DNA from: an uncultured Bacteroides sp.
GTDB taxonomy: Bacteria; Bacteroidota; Bacteroidia; Bacteroidales; Bacteroidaceae
DNA length: 64,000 bases
NCBI GenBank assembly: GCA_949289345.1
Contig: CASENS010000052.1
Coordinates: 186,001 to 250,000 of the forward strand
Reading direction: 5' to 3'
A program made the translations under genes and the position numbers. Below, in pieces: positions 1-8,879 of this stretch; within the stretch, counting starts at the first letter, position 1, and each line of letters opens with the position of its first letter. The notes under the pieces were generated by a model. The model was not told the origin of the DNA, did not search any database, and saw only the letters and a list, made by a program, of their open reading frames with translations.

Positions 1-1139
1 GCAGCGATGAGGTTCTGGCGTTCCAGGTTCAGCATCTCCAAGTTGTTACGGTAGGCCTGCCACAGGTTGCTGAGGTCTGCTCGCAAGCTCAGTTCCAGTT
101 CGTCGCGTTGCAGACGGGCATTCTTCACAGCTATGCTGGCGTTGCGGCGTTCCCGCTTGCGGTTGCCGTCGAAGAGGGTGAAGCCTACGGTGATACCTCC
201 GTTGAAGCCGAAGTTGTTGCGGTGGGTGTAGTTACTGATGTCATACTTATTATAGGTATAGCCATAGCCTGCGTTCAATCGGACATAAGGATAGTCGCGC
301 GAGGTGGCTTTCTTGTAGTCCATCTGTGCCAGTATGGTGTTTTGGTCAGCTTTCAGCAAGGAAGAGTTTACGGTGAGTGTGGCTTCCCACAATTCATCGA
401 AGTCCAGCGTGGTGTTCACGTCGATGAGGCTGTCCGGGATGATGATGGGTTGATCCACGTTCTCATTGCCCATCAGCTCGTTCAGATTGATGCGCGAGGT
501 GTGTAACAGTTCTTGTTGTTTCATGTATTGAGCGCTGTCTGCATTGAAGTCCACCTTGGCTTGTTGGTAATCCAATCGTGAGAAGTCACCGATGTGGTAG
601 CGGGCTTCTACGATGCGGAGACGTTCGCGCGAGAGTTGCACGGCATACAGGAAATTCTTCATGCGTATCTTTTGCTGGATGAAGTTGTAATATTCGGCGG
701 CTAATGAGGCAATGAAGTCTTCCATGGCGATGCGGGTGTTGGTTTCACCCTGTTCGCGGAGGAGTTTGAGTTGCTGGTAGGTAGTGGAGATGTTGAACCC
801 GTCAAAGATGGTCCAGTTCAAGTCAATACCTAGGTCAACGGTTTGGTCGAATACGCCATTCTCCTTTTCCGTCAGTCCGGTGCTTCTCACTTTGCTGCTG
901 GTGTTGTCCATAGTGGCCTGATACCCTCCCGTCAGGTCGATGGTAGGCAGATAACCGGCGTTGGCTAAAGTGGCGTTGTTCCTGCTGATTTGTTCCTCGT
1001 TGTGGGTGATGCGCAGGGAATAGTTGTTGAGCAGTCCCGTTTCGAGGCACGATTTTAGGGTATAGGTGGCTGCCGGCTGCGCTTGCATGACAGCCAAGAC
1101 ACTCAGTATCGTTATAAAGAATAATAAGATGCGTTTCAT
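1..1139 (-). CDS. TolC-family outer membrane efflux channel (3' end outside window)
   Basis: The reading frame from the ATG at 1139 stays open to the window edge (379 codons seen; the C-terminus is missing). It starts with a signal peptide (MKRILLFFITILSVLAVMQA) and continues with helical, glutamine- and asparagine-rich sequence typical of TolC-type channels, including a YTLKSCLETGLLNNYSL segment and a second repeat-like half. Such proteins form the outer membrane duct of tripartite pumps. Its ATG overlaps the TGA of the RND pump gene (ATGA at 1136-1139), so the two are probably translationally coupled and the operon order is fusion protein, pump, channel. Family assignment is from recognisable sequence features; substrate is unknown. 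Confidence 0.9.
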   Translation of the reverse strand, partial: MKRILLFFITILSVLAVMQAQPAATYTLKSCLETGLLNNYSLRITHNEEQISRNNATLANAGYLPTIDLTGGYQATMDNTSSKVRSTGLTEKENGVFDQTVDLGIDLNWTIFDGFNISTTYQQLKLLREQGETNTRIAMEDFIASLAAEYYNFIQQKIRMKNFLYAVQLSRERLRIVEARYHIGDFSRLDYQQAKVDFNADSAQYMKQQELLHTSRINLNELMGNENVDQPIIIPDSLIDVNTTLDFDELWEATLTVNSSLLKADQNTILAQMDYKKATSRDYPYVRLNAGYGYTYNKYDISNYTHRNNFGFNGGITVGFTLFDGNRKRERRNASIAVKNARLQRDELELSLRADLSNLWQAYRNNLEMLNLERQNLIA

Positions 1140-4100
1140 ATCTTTCTTACTTTGCTTCGGTTGGTAGATATATAACTATAGATAGCGGGTACGATGTACA
1201 TTGTGAGCAGCGTGGACACAATCATACCGCCCACTACCGCTGTACCCATGGCGATACGTTGGTTTGCTCCTTCTCCACTGGCAAATGCCAATGGGATGAG
1301 GCCGAGGACAGTAGCCGCGCTGGTCATGAGGATAGGACGCAGGCGTTGTAGGGCTGCATCTTGGATGGCCTGCATCTTGTCCTCCCCATGCTCCTGTTTC
1401 AAGTTGGCGAACTCTACAATAAGAATACCGTTCTTCGCCACCAAACCGATGAGCATGATGATACCGATCTGGCTGAAGATGTTCATTGTGATGTCCCCGA
1501 AATACATGAACACCAATGCTCCCGCGATGGCTAATGGTACAGTGAACATGATGACCAACGGATCTTTGAAACTCTCGAATTGAGCTGCCAGTATCAGATA
1601 AATCAAGAAGATTGCCAGGATGAATGCGAACATCAGGCTGGATGCGCTCTCGCTATAATCCTTGGAGTCACCTGAAAGGGCGGTACGGAACGTGTCGTCC
1701 AATACTTCGTCAGCAATCTTGTCCATTTCTTCCAATCCTTGTCCAATGGTCTTTCCTTCGGCCAGACCGGTGGAAACTGTAGCGGAGACAAAGCGATTGT
1801 AGCGGTAAAGTTTGGGCGGTGCCGTACCGTAGATGATTTCAACCAAGTTATCCAGTTGCACCATGTCGCCATTGTCGCTGCGGATGTACAGACCTACTAA
1901 GTCAGAAGGCTTGTTACGTTGTTGGCGGTTGATTTCACCCAATATTTCGTATTGTTTCCCGTTCATGTAGAAATAGCCCATGCGTTGGCCACTCAAACCG
2001 TATTGCAAGGTTTGGGCGATGTTGCGTGTACTGATGCCCATGGTTCCCGCTTTATCACGATTAATCTGAATACGGGCTTCCGGGTCGCTGAACTTCAAGT
2101 CTACGTCTGCCATTTGGAAGGTGGGGTTTTCGTATACCCGTTCCATGAACTTGGGTAATACTTCCTGTAACTTTTCAATATTGGTGGCTTGCAATACATA
2201 TTGTACGGGCATACTGCTCCTTCGTCCGCCGAAGGAAGATTGCTGTTGTACGAAAGCGCGCGCTTTCGTCTCTTTTTGTACGGCTTTGGATAGTTGCTCG
2301 GCTACTTCCATTTGTGTATAATCGCGTTCTTTGATGTCTTTCAGTGTAATGCGAATGTTGCCACTACCGCTGGATACACGTGCCGTAACAGCTTGTGCGT
2401 CGGGAATAATAGAATCTACCACATCGTTGATACGTTCTGTGTAGTCACGGATGTATTCGTAACTTACGCCTTCGGCACCGCTGGTGTTGATGGTAATCTG
2501 CGAGCGGTCTTCCAATGGTGCCATTTCGGCAGGGATATGGTTCCATAAAAATACGATGAGTACGAACATGAGTCCTGAAAAGGCTAGCGCAATCCAACGC
2601 CTGCGCAAGAATGCTGCCAACGAACGGCTATACAGCCGGTTCATTCCCTCGAAAAATGGTTCCGTCTTACGATAGAACCAGTTCTTTTTCTCCCGATGTT
2701 TCAATAATTTGGTGGCAAGCATCGGAGTAAAGGTCAAAGCGGCAAAAGCCGAAATAAGGATTGAGCCGGAAATGACAAAGCTGAATTCACGGAACAATCG
2801 GCCTGTGGTTCCTTCCATAAACACAATGGGGAAGAACACTGCTACGAGTGTAATGGTAGTGGAGATAACAGCAAAGAATATTTCTTTCGCTCCTTCGATA
2901 CCTGCCTGTAAAGGCTCCATACCCTGCTCTATACGCACATAGATATTTTCCGTCATCACAATAGCATCATCTACCACTAAACCTACGGCCAATACTACGG
3001 CCAGCATGGTGAGCACATTGATGGAAAAGCCTGCCACGTACATCACGAAAAAAGCGCCGATGAGCGAGACGGGAATAACTATGCAAGGCACCAGTGTCAC
3101 TCGCCAGTCACGCAAGAACAGGAAAATGATGATTATAACTAGCACAAACGCTTCGTACACCGTGTGTTCCACCTCGCTGATAGAGGCACGGATGAAGCGC
3201 GTGTTGTCGAAGCCGTACGTATAATCCACATCGTCCGGCAAATCCTTTTTCATGCGTTCCATACGTTCATACACGGCATCGGCAATCTCTATGTGGTTGG
3301 CACCTGGCTGCGGTATGACTACCACACCGACCATAGGCACACCGTTCATCTTCATGTAACTCTTGATGTCCGCCGCACCCAATTCGGCACGTCCTATGTC
3401 GCTGAAACGGATAATTCGGTTTCCGTCCTCTTTGATAATCAAATTGTTGAATTCCTCTGGCGTATGCATTAAGCCTAAGGTGCGGATGGTAAGTTCGGTG
3501 GTGTTCCCTTCAATACTTCCCGAAGGCAACTCGATATTCTCGCGGTCTATGGCGTCTTTAATGTCTACCGGGGTAATGCCATAGCCTGACATCTTGGTGG
3601 GATCCAGCCAAAGACGCATGGAGTATTTCTTTTCACCCCAAATGCTGACGCTGCTCACATCGGAAATGGTTTGTAATTGTTCCTTCACCGTGAGGTCGGC
3701 AATCTCACTCAATTCCAGCAACGATCGTTTGTTGCTTTGCAGGGCCACCATGAGGATTGGCGTGGCGTCGGCATCTGCCTTGGATACCGTGGGCGGGTCA
3801 CAATCATCGGGCAGGTAACGTTGGGCACGCGACACTTTATCACGTACGTCATTGGCTGCAGTTTCCAGGTCTACGGAGAGTTCAAACTCCACCGTAATGC
3901 GGCTTTGCCCTTGCTGGCTCACGCTGGTGAGCGAACGAATACCTGGTATACCGTTGATGTTCTGCTCCAGAGGTTCGGTAATCTGGTTCTCTATGACATC
4001 GGCGTTGGCGCCTGTGTACGAGCATTGTACGGAAATAATAGGGTTGTCCACCGATGGATATTCGCGCACACCCAAGTAAGTATAACCGATAAATCCGAAG

Positions 4101-4168
4101 AGCAGGATAATAATGGTCAATACTGTGGAAAGTACAGGGCGGCGTATGCTTAGTTCGGAAATGTTCAT
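1136..4168 (-). CDS. RND efflux pump, inner membrane transporter (AcrB/MexB-like, HAE1 family)
   Basis: A protein of 1010 residues, the normal length for hydrophobe/amphiphile RND pumps, which export drugs, detergents or other small molecules using the proton gradient. It starts MNISELSIRRPVLSTVLTII with the first membrane helix, followed by a porter domain, then helices with the proton-relay motif GLVVDDAIVMTEN (paired aspartates) and, in the second half, VAKNGILIVEFAN with the conserved lysine. The gene is flanked by ATGA overlaps with the fusion protein upstream and the channel downstream, so it is the middle gene of a three-gene operon. Function as a tripartite pump follows from the family; no regulator is next to it, and the substrate cannot be read from the sequence. 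Confidence 0.96.
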   Translation of the reverse strand: MNISELSIRRPVLSTVLTIIILLFGFIGYTYLGVREYPSVDNPIISVQCSYTGANADVIENQITEPLEQNINGIPGIRSLTSVSQQGQSRITVEFELSVDLETAANDVRDKVSRAQRYLPDDCDPPTVSKADADATPILMVALQSNKRSLLELSEIADLTVKEQLQTISDVSSVSIWGEKKYSMRLWLDPTKMSGYGITPVDIKDAIDRENIELPSGSIEGNTTELTIRTLGLMHTPEEFNNLIIKEDGNRIIRFSDIGRAELGAADIKSYMKMNGVPMVGVVVIPQPGANHIEIADAVYERMERMKKDLPDDVDYTYGFDNTRFIRASISEVEHTVYEAFVLVIIIIFLFLRDWRVTLVPCIVIPVSLIGAFFVMYVAGFSINVLTMLAVVLAVGLVVDDAIVMTENIYVRIEQGMEPLQAGIEGAKEIFFAVISTTITLVAVFFPIVFMEGTTGRLFREFSFVISGSILISAFAALTFTPMLATKLLKHREKKNWFYRKTEPFFEGMNRLYSRSLAAFLRRRWIALAFSGLMFVLIVFLWNHIPAEMAPLEDRSQITINTSGAEGVSYEYIRDYTERINDVVDSIIPDAQAVTARVSSGSGNIRITLKDIKERDYTQMEVAEQLSKAVQKETKARAFVQQQSSFGGRRSSMPVQYVLQATNIEKLQEVLPKFMERVYENPTFQMADVDLKFSDPEARIQINRDKAGTMGISTRNIAQTLQYGLSGQRMGYFYMNGKQYEILGEINRQQRNKPSDLVGLYIRSDNGDMVQLDNLVEIIYGTAPPKLYRYNRFVSATVSTGLAEGKTIGQGLEEMDKIADEVLDDTFRTALSGDSKDYSESASSLMFAFILAIFLIYLILAAQFESFKDPLVIMFTVPLAIAGALVFMYFGDITMNIFSQIGIIMLIGLVAKNGILIVEFANLKQEHGEDKMQAIQDAALQRLRPILMTSAATVLGLIPLAFASGEGANQRIAMGTAVVGGMIVSTLLTMYIVPAIYSYISTNRSKVRKI

Positions 4169-5280
4169 TGGGCTGATTGGGTATTATCCATTGATACAAT
4201 GTGGTCGATAGTCACGTCCATGCCTGTACGCAATTGTTGGGTACCGGACACAATAACAGTGTCACCTACAGACAAGCCTTGCTTAACTTGCACCAAAGCT
4301 TCCGTACGTATACCTGCAATAATCTCTACAGGTTCGGCTTTGCCTGAGCGGTAGAGATAGACTTTATCCTTACCCATTTCGGGTACGATGGCCTCCGAAG
4401 GGATAGCTAAGGCGTTTTCATATTCCTGCTTCTTCAGGTTGATGGAAACGTAACGGCCCGGCATGATGAAACCCGATTCGTTGGGGTAAAGAGCACGGAT
4501 GGTTAACGTGTGCGTATTGGGGTCGATACTCGATTCGCGGGCATATACTTGGGCATGGTAGGTGTTCAATGAACCTTCCAGCGTAAAGGTAAGATTGGTG
4601 CCCTTTTGTATCATAGAGGCATAGCGCTCGGATACGGAGAATTCGACTTTTAAAGGAGAGGTCTTGGTGAGCTTGGCCACAACTGTCGTGGGAGAAGCAT
4701 AGCTGCCTACGCTGACCTGTCGGAGTCCGATAATGCCATCGAAAGGCGCGCGTAATTCGGTTTGCTCTATTTGCGCTTCTACACTTTCTATGTCTGCATT
4801 CAAGGTGGCCAGGTCAGTCTTTACCTGCTCGTACGCTTCCTGGCTGACTGCATCACGCTTTAGCAGGGCGTCCTGGCGAAATACGCGGTCCTCGGCCAAC
4901 TTCAGTTGGGACACTAAGCGTTGCAGTTGGGCTTGAAGCGGACGGTCATTCACTTTGGCCAGTAATTGGCCTTTTTGGACAAAGGTGCCTTCTTGGAAAT
5001 TAATTTCAGTAATCTTGCCCGATGTTTCGAAAGAGAGATCTACTTCTTCATCGGGTATGAGGCTGCCGATAATGGGAATTTCATCGGATAATGTTTGTGG
5101 TTTGACAATGACAGCGTTGATATTCAATACTTTTTTCATGCGGCTTGTCCCGCTCATCATCTTGTCGGCTTCCGCCAGTTCTTCATTGGGCTTTGGCATC
5201 TGTGACCAGACGCCCCAGCCTATCAGCCCGGCGCCAGCTATGGTTATGATGCTCCATTTCAGTTTTTTATTCATTGGCAT
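4165..5280 (-). CDS. Efflux RND transporter periplasmic adaptor (membrane fusion protein)
   Basis: 371 residues. An N-terminal membrane anchor (LKWSIITIAGAGLIGWGVW) is followed by a lipoyl-like half (GKITEINFQEGTFVQKGQLLAKVND), a coiled-coil hairpin (QAQLQRLVSQLKLAEDRVFR and onward), the second lipoyl half (ELRAPFDGIIGLRQVSVGSY) and beta-barrel/MP domains. This is the standard order for adaptors that join RND pumps to TolC channels. It is the first gene of the operon and its stop overlaps the pump start (ATGA). Two ATGs six bases apart (5280 and 5274) could each be the start; MNKKLKWS from 5274 is equally plausible. I see no good TAnnTTTG box in the 95 bp upstream. Confidence 0.95.
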   Translation of the reverse strand: MPMNKKLKWSIITIAGAGLIGWGVWSQMPKPNEELAEADKMMSGTSRMKKVLNINAVIVKPQTLSDEIPIIGSLIPDEEVDLSFETSGKITEINFQEGTFVQKGQLLAKVNDRPLQAQLQRLVSQLKLAEDRVFRQDALLKRDAVSQEAYEQVKTDLATLNADIESVEAQIEQTELRAPFDGIIGLRQVSVGSYASPTTVVAKLTKTSPLKVEFSVSERYASMIQKGTNLTFTLEGSLNTYHAQVYARESSIDPNTHTLTIRALYPNESGFIMPGRYVSINLKKQEYENALAIPSEAIVPEMGKDKVYLYRSGKAEPVEIIAGIRTEALVQVKQGLSVGDTVIVSGTQQLRTGMDVTIDHIVSMDNTQSAQ

Positions 5281-5375
5281 TGTGGTATTAGTTAGTATAA
5301 GTAGCTATTTTGATTTAGATTTAGGGAACGATTAAAGTTTAAAAAGGTTCGTTCAATTTACGTTTTTTTCATGTT

Positions 5376-6311
5376 TCAGTATGCTTCCCTATATTTGCTT
5401 TCCTCTTTATCTTCCAGCATGCTTATATAAGAAGTGTAGCGTGACTGGCTGATACGGTGTTCTTCCACGGCTTGAAGTACGGCGCAGCCAGGCTCGTGCC
5501 GGTGAGTGCAATTCCCGTAGCGGCAATTGGCCGAGGTTTCGAATATCTCCGGGAAGTAGTGTCCGATTTCCTCCACCTCCATGTCGAAGGTGCCGAAGCC
5601 CTTAATGCCTGGTGTGTCGATGATGTATCCGCCGGCATCATCCACGGGATACATTTCGGAGAAGGTGGTGGTGTGCATACCTTTATTGTGGACTTGTGAG
5701 ATTTCTCCCGTACGGGTCTCGGTGCCGGGCAGGAGAGCGTTGATGAGGGTTGATTTGCCTACGCCTGAGTTGCCCGAGAGGAGGGTGGTGACTCCGCAAA
5801 GTTTTTCCTTTACCTCCGCAAGACCTAAGCCTTGGGTTGCCGAGACTTTGATGCAGGGATAACCGATACTTGTATAGAGATGAATAAGGCCTTCCAGATA
5901 GCGCAGGTCATCTTCTCCGTAAAGGTCTGTCTTATTGAAAAGCAGGATGGTGGGGATGCGGTAGGCTTCGGCCGTGGCCAGGAAACGGTCGATAAAGTTG
6001 GTCGAAGTCTCCGGGTAGTTGACGGTGACGATGAGCATGCATTGGTCGAGGTTGGCGGCCAAGATGTGCGATTGCTTCGATAAGTTGGATGCCCGGCGGA
6101 TGATGTAATTCTTACGGTCTTCTATTTCAGTGATGAAAGCTGTGCCTTCGCGGTTTCCGATGATGCGCACACGGTCGCCTACGGCCACGGGGTTAGTACT
6201 GCGTATGCCTTTTAGGCGGAAGTTCCCCTTTACTTTGCATTCCACATCGCGTCCTTCGTCCGTACGGACGAGATACCAGCTTCCTGTATTTTTGATTACG
6301 AGACCTGTCAT
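5376..6311 (-). CDS. rsgA: Ribosome small subunit-dependent GTPase A
   Basis: 311 residues, the usual length. RsgA is a circularly permuted GTPase that helps mature the 30S subunit. The order seen is the family's: an N-terminal OB fold ([20 protein letters not shown]), the G4 motif FNKTDL before the P-loop [12 protein letters not shown], the switch region with DTPGIKGFG, and a C-terminal zinc knuckle [14 protein letters not shown]. It lies downstream of frr on the same strand, separated by 87 bp that hold a long hairpin (6325-6393) directly before its start codon. The hairpin may uncouple rsgA from frr; that is inference. Confidence 0.97.
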   Translation of the reverse strand: MTGLVIKNTGSWYLVRTDEGRDVECKVKGNFRLKGIRSTNPVAVGDRVRIIGNREGTAFITEIEDRKNYIIRRASNLSKQSHILAANLDQCMLIVTVNYPETSTNFIDRFLATAEAYRIPTILLFNKTDLYGEDDLRYLEGLIHLYTSIGYPCIKVSATQGLGLAEVKEKLCGVTTLLSGNSGVGKSTLINALLPGTETRTGEISQVHNKGMHTTTFSEMYPVDDAGGYIIDTPGIKGFGTFDMEVEEIGHYFPEIFETSANCRYGNCTHRHEPGCAVLQAVEEHRISQSRYTSYISMLEDKEESKYREAY

Positions 6312-6324
6312 TGTATCAGTTGCA

Positions 6325-6393
6325 AGTTACGAGCTACAAGCTACAAGTGGCAAGCCTCCAGGCGTAAAAACTTGTAGTTCGTAGCTCGTAACT
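6325..6393. repeat. Hairpin with 7-bp repeated arms between frr and rsgA
   Basis: A 23-nt left arm (6325-6347) pairs with a right arm (6371-6393) with two mismatches, loop about 23 nt. Both arms are runs of 7-bp words: the left strand reads nCRAGnn five times in register (GCAAGTT ACGAGCT and so on), the right strand yTyGTAr three times. It ends 18 bp before the rsgA start on the rsgA strand, so the hairpin would lie in or before the rsgA leader. Other hairpins built the same way occur at 26335, 42521 and 46412. Confidence 0.8.
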
Positions 6394-6398
6394 GGCTA

Positions 6399-6959
6399 TT
6401 AAACCGTCATTATCTCCTTATCCTTAGCGGCCAGCATGTCGTCTATCTGCTTGATGTACTTGTCATGCACCTTTTGCAGCTTTTCTTCGCCGCCTTTTTG
6501 GGCGTCTTCGGCCAAGCCTTCCTTTACGGCTTTCTTCAAGGCATCAATAGCATCGCGACGGGCGTTGCGCACGCTGACCTTGGCCGTCTCGCCTTCGGCC
6601 TTACATTGCTTAGCCAGTTGCTTACGGCGCTCTTCGGTGAGGGGCGGAATACCGATTCGGATGATTTCACCATTGTTCTCTGGCATGATGCCCAGTGAGG
6701 AGTCGATGATAGCCTTCTCGATGATGCGGAACATCGACTTGTCCCACGGTTTGATGGCAATGCTGCGTGCGTCGGGGGTGGTGACGGCGGCTACGTTGTT
6801 GATGGGTACCATACTCCCGTAGGAATCTACGCGGATGCCGTCCAGCAGGCGTACGTCGGCTTTGCCGGCGCGGATGTGTGCCAATGTTTCTTCCAGGTAC
6901 ATGACGGCCATGTCCATTTTTTCTTGGGCTTCGCCAAGGATGTCTTTTACGTCTTTCAT
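6399..6959 (-). CDS. frr: Ribosome recycling factor
   Basis: 186 residues, full length. Recycling factor splits post-termination ribosomes together with EF-G. Recognisable segments are AKADVRLLDGIRVDSYGSMVPINNVA, the family signature PDARSIAIKPWDKSM, and IGIPPLTEERRKQLAKQ, followed by the long helical C-terminal arm (RNARRDAIDALKKAVKEG). It follows pyrH on the same strand, a neighbourhood common in bacteria. A likely -7 box TATATTTG lies on the minus strand at 7002-6995, about 36 bp before the start codon; no clear -33 TTG. Confidence 0.98.
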   Translation of the reverse strand: MKDVKDILGEAQEKMDMAVMYLEETLAHIRAGKADVRLLDGIRVDSYGSMVPINNVAAVTTPDARSIAIKPWDKSMFRIIEKAIIDSSLGIMPENNGEIIRIGIPPLTEERRKQLAKQCKAEGETAKVSVRNARRDAIDALKKAVKEGLAEDAQKGGEEKLQKVHDKYIKQIDDMLAAKDKEIMTV

Positions 6960-7042
6960 ATCAGGTTATGTGTATTTAGTTTCGTTGCTGGGGACAAATA
7001 TAGTTGAATTTCTTTATTTCCCCTTCTTTATTCTTTATTAAT

Positions 7043-7759
7043 TTAATTATGGACCAATGTCCCGATATCCTCCCCGCTGATGACTTTCTTTAGGTTCCCC
7101 ACGGTATCCATGTCGAAAACGATAATGGGCAAGTTGTTTTCCTTGCACATACAGGTGGCGGTGAGGTCCATGACACGCAGGTTGCGTGCAAGGACTTCAT
7201 CGTAGGTGATATCCTTGAACTTCGTAGCAGTAGGGTCTTTCTCCGGGTCTGCGGTGTAGACACCGTCTACGCGGGTGCCCTTCAGCATGACATCGGCTTC
7301 AATCTCAATGCCGCGCAAGGATGAACCGGTGTCGGTGGTGAAAAAAGGATTGCCTGTGCCGGCGGACATGATGACTACTTCGCCCGCCTCGAGGCACTCG
7401 ATGGCGCGCCATTTGTTGTAGAACTCGCCAATGGGCTCCATGCGCACGGCGGTCAGCACGCGAGCCTTGACGCCCTGGGCGGTGAGAGCCGAGCTGAGAG
7501 CCAGGCTGTTGATGACCGTGGCCAGCATACCCATTTGGTCGCCCTTCACACGGTCGAAACCCTTCATGGCACCTTTCAGTCCGCGGAAGATGTTGCCTCC
7601 ACCGATAACGATGCCTACTTGCACGCCCATGTCGCGTATTTCCTTTATTTGTTCGGCGTATTGCACCAGCCGCTGGTCATCGAAGATGCCCGGCTGCTCT
7701 CCTTTCAGGCTCTCGCCGCTGAGCTTGAGGAGGATGCGTTTGTACTGAGGTGTTGCCAT
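7043..7759 (-). CDS. pyrH: UMP kinase
   Basis: 238 residues. It phosphorylates UMP to UDP in pyrimidine biosynthesis and belongs to the amino-acid-kinase fold, as in other bacteria. Motifs seen are KRILLKLSGESLKGE at the N-terminus, IGGGNIFRG, MGMLATVINSLALSSAL and the nucleotide site GTGNPFFTTDTGSSLRGIE, then DGVYTADPEKDPTA. A minus-strand -7 box TATCTTTG lies at 7805-7798, about 38 bp upstream. It is separated from frr by 83 bp that contain frr's own -7 box. Confidence 0.98.
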   Translation of the reverse strand: MATPQYKRILLKLSGESLKGEQPGIFDDQRLVQYAEQIKEIRDMGVQVGIVIGGGNIFRGLKGAMKGFDRVKGDQMGMLATVINSLALSSALTAQGVKARVLTAVRMEPIGEFYNKWRAIECLEAGEVVIMSAGTGNPFFTTDTGSSLRGIEIEADVMLKGTRVDGVYTADPEKDPTATKFKDITYDEVLARNLRVMDLTATCMCKENNLPIIVFDMDTVGNLKKVISGEDIGTLVHN

Positions 7760-7844
7760 AGCTGTTGTTTATTATATATGTATGTATTCAATGGGGACAA
7801 AGATAGTATAATTTTCTTAGGTAAGAATGAAGATTAAGCGATTA

Positions 7845-8426
7845 TTACCAATCATTTTCCTGCTGTTTGTCTTGGCTAAGCCCCTTTTGAGTATGGGCGA
7901 ACAGGCCGTTCGCATAGTCGATAAAATCAGCTAATACCCTTCTCATTTTTCGCTTTAGCTTATTGGTGAATGGGAAAAGATCGGTCAATTCTATGTCGTA
8001 ATATTCTGGCTGCTTGAAGGAATAAAGAATAATTGTCGCTCTTACTTTGTGGTCTTTAACTTCTAATTTGTATACGTATTTGGCAGTGCCATACATTTTA
8101 CCTAATGCTTTGCCCCAGTACAAATTATCTATTCCTTCTGTTATTATGAGAGAATAATCAGTGTACGAATAGTTCGCGTTCGTAGATAGAGGAGCATATT
8201 TCTTTTGGATACGGTCGTCCAAATATGCTTTTGCTCTTTTGTATAGCTCTTCTTTATCAAGATTGGGGAACTGTAATATTCGTTGCATTTCGATGTTTCT
8301 TCCGACAATCTCAAATTGGCCTGCATAATTTTTGTTGAATTCCGTTTCATTTATGCTTTTTCTGTTTTGAGCCATAGTTGTCAGGCATATGACAAAAAAC
8401 GCTAATAAGGTGTAATAACGTCTCAT
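7845..8426 (-). CDS. Putative secreted DUF4468-like protein
   Basis: 193 residues from the ATG at 8426. This start gives a clean signal peptide (MRRYYTLLAFFVICLTTMAQ); the longer frame has a charged, non-signal N-terminus. The body has the features I associate with DUF4468 proteins of Bacteroidetes: an early ILQFPNLDKEELYKRAKAYL segment, a central basic-aromatic beta sheet (YKLEVKDHKVRATIILYSF), and an acidic C-terminus. Function unknown; probably periplasmic or outer-membrane associated. The gene is more AT-rich than its neighbours. A full promoter match lies directly upstream (8450-8480). Monocistronic. Confidence 0.7.
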   Translation of the reverse strand: MRRYYTLLAFFVICLTTMAQNRKSINETEFNKNYAGQFEIVGRNIEMQRILQFPNLDKEELYKRAKAYLDDRIQKKYAPLSTNANYSYTDYSLIITEGIDNLYWGKALGKMYGTAKYVYKLEVKDHKVRATIILYSFKQPEYYDIELTDLFPFTNKLKRKMRRVLADFIDYANGLFAHTQKGLSQDKQQENDW

Positions 8427-8449
8427 ATCGTGGTATCTTTGGTTCTCTG

Positions 8450-8480
8450 CAAAATTATCTTTTTTTTTATTACCTGCCAA
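8450..8480 (-). promoter_or_regulatory. Bacteroides-type promoter for the DUF4468-like gene
   Basis: On the minus strand TTG (8480-8478) is followed by exactly 20 bp and then TAATTTTG (8457-8450), matching the Bacteroides primary sigma consensus TTG-N19..21-TAnnTTTG. The -7 box is 24 bp before the chosen ATG at 8426. Confidence 0.7.
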
Positions 8481-8726
8481 ATCCTCATTATAAAACAGTA
8501 CATTTTCCTCCCTATCTCTTTGGCGGTCTGTTTCGTGGCGGCATTGGCACTGACGCCGTTCGGCAAGGGCATTGCGAAGAAGGGGTAATGTCTCAGTATC
8601 TTGAGAGGAGGAGGCTTCTTTTTATATGTGAATGTCCGCTATTTGCCAAAGCATAGGATGAGAGGCAAAGTAAGCAAACTTCTACGACCATTTCATCTTG
8701 CTTCTATGACGGTTGAAGTATAGTTG
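8481..8726. other. Non-coding stretch, nothing convincing
   Basis: No gene of believable length here. A short plus-strand open stretch ending in TAA at about 8588 reads like a hydrophobic membrane-protein tail (FVAALALTPFGKGIAKKG), possibly a remnant of a lost gene, but it has no start, ribosome site or longer homologous context that I can see. Confidence 0.4.
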
Positions 8727-8743
8727 CATTTGCGGAAATGTTA
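8727..8743. repeat. 17-bp direct repeat, left copy, flanking the membrane/HTH cassette
   Basis: CATTTGCGGAAATGTTA occurs here and again, identical, at 10066-10082. The two copies bracket the membrane-protein and HTH genes and a DUF6169-like fragment. Seen directly; its meaning (insertion scar, duplicated leader) is open. Confidence 0.75.
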
Positions 8744-8798
8744 CTTTTCTCTTTCCTTTAATCGAATCGAACGGATTTTCGTTAAATGATGTCAATTA

Positions 8799-8852
8799 TA
8801 CTTTACTTTTTAGCTTTGTTCCTTGTAAATACGTAAAGTGTACTTTACTTTT
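8799..8852 (+). promoter_or_regulatory. 12-bp direct repeats 42 bp apart (possible operator for the HTH protein)
   Basis: TACTTTACTTTT occurs exactly at 8799-8810 and 8841-8852. The 42-bp spacing is four helical turns, so both copies face the same side of the DNA. The second copy overlaps the -7 box of the cassette promoter, the position expected for an autorepressor site. That the downstream HTH protein binds here is inference. Confidence 0.5.
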
Positions 8853-8853
8853 G
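8823..8853 (+). promoter_or_regulatory. Bacteroides-type promoter for the membrane/HTH cassette
   Basis: TTG at 8823-8825, 20 bp spacer, TACTTTTG at 8846-8853: a full match to the Bacteroides promoter consensus. The start codon at 8880 follows 26 bp later with an AAAAAGGA ribosome site in front. Confidence 0.7.
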
Positions 8854-8879
8854 TGGCATCACTTTAAAAAGGAATGATT

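Noticed and set aside
8510-8590. Short hydrophobic reading frame ending in TAA
   Set aside because: Could be the tail of a lost membrane protein, but no start, no longer homologous part and no family I can name.
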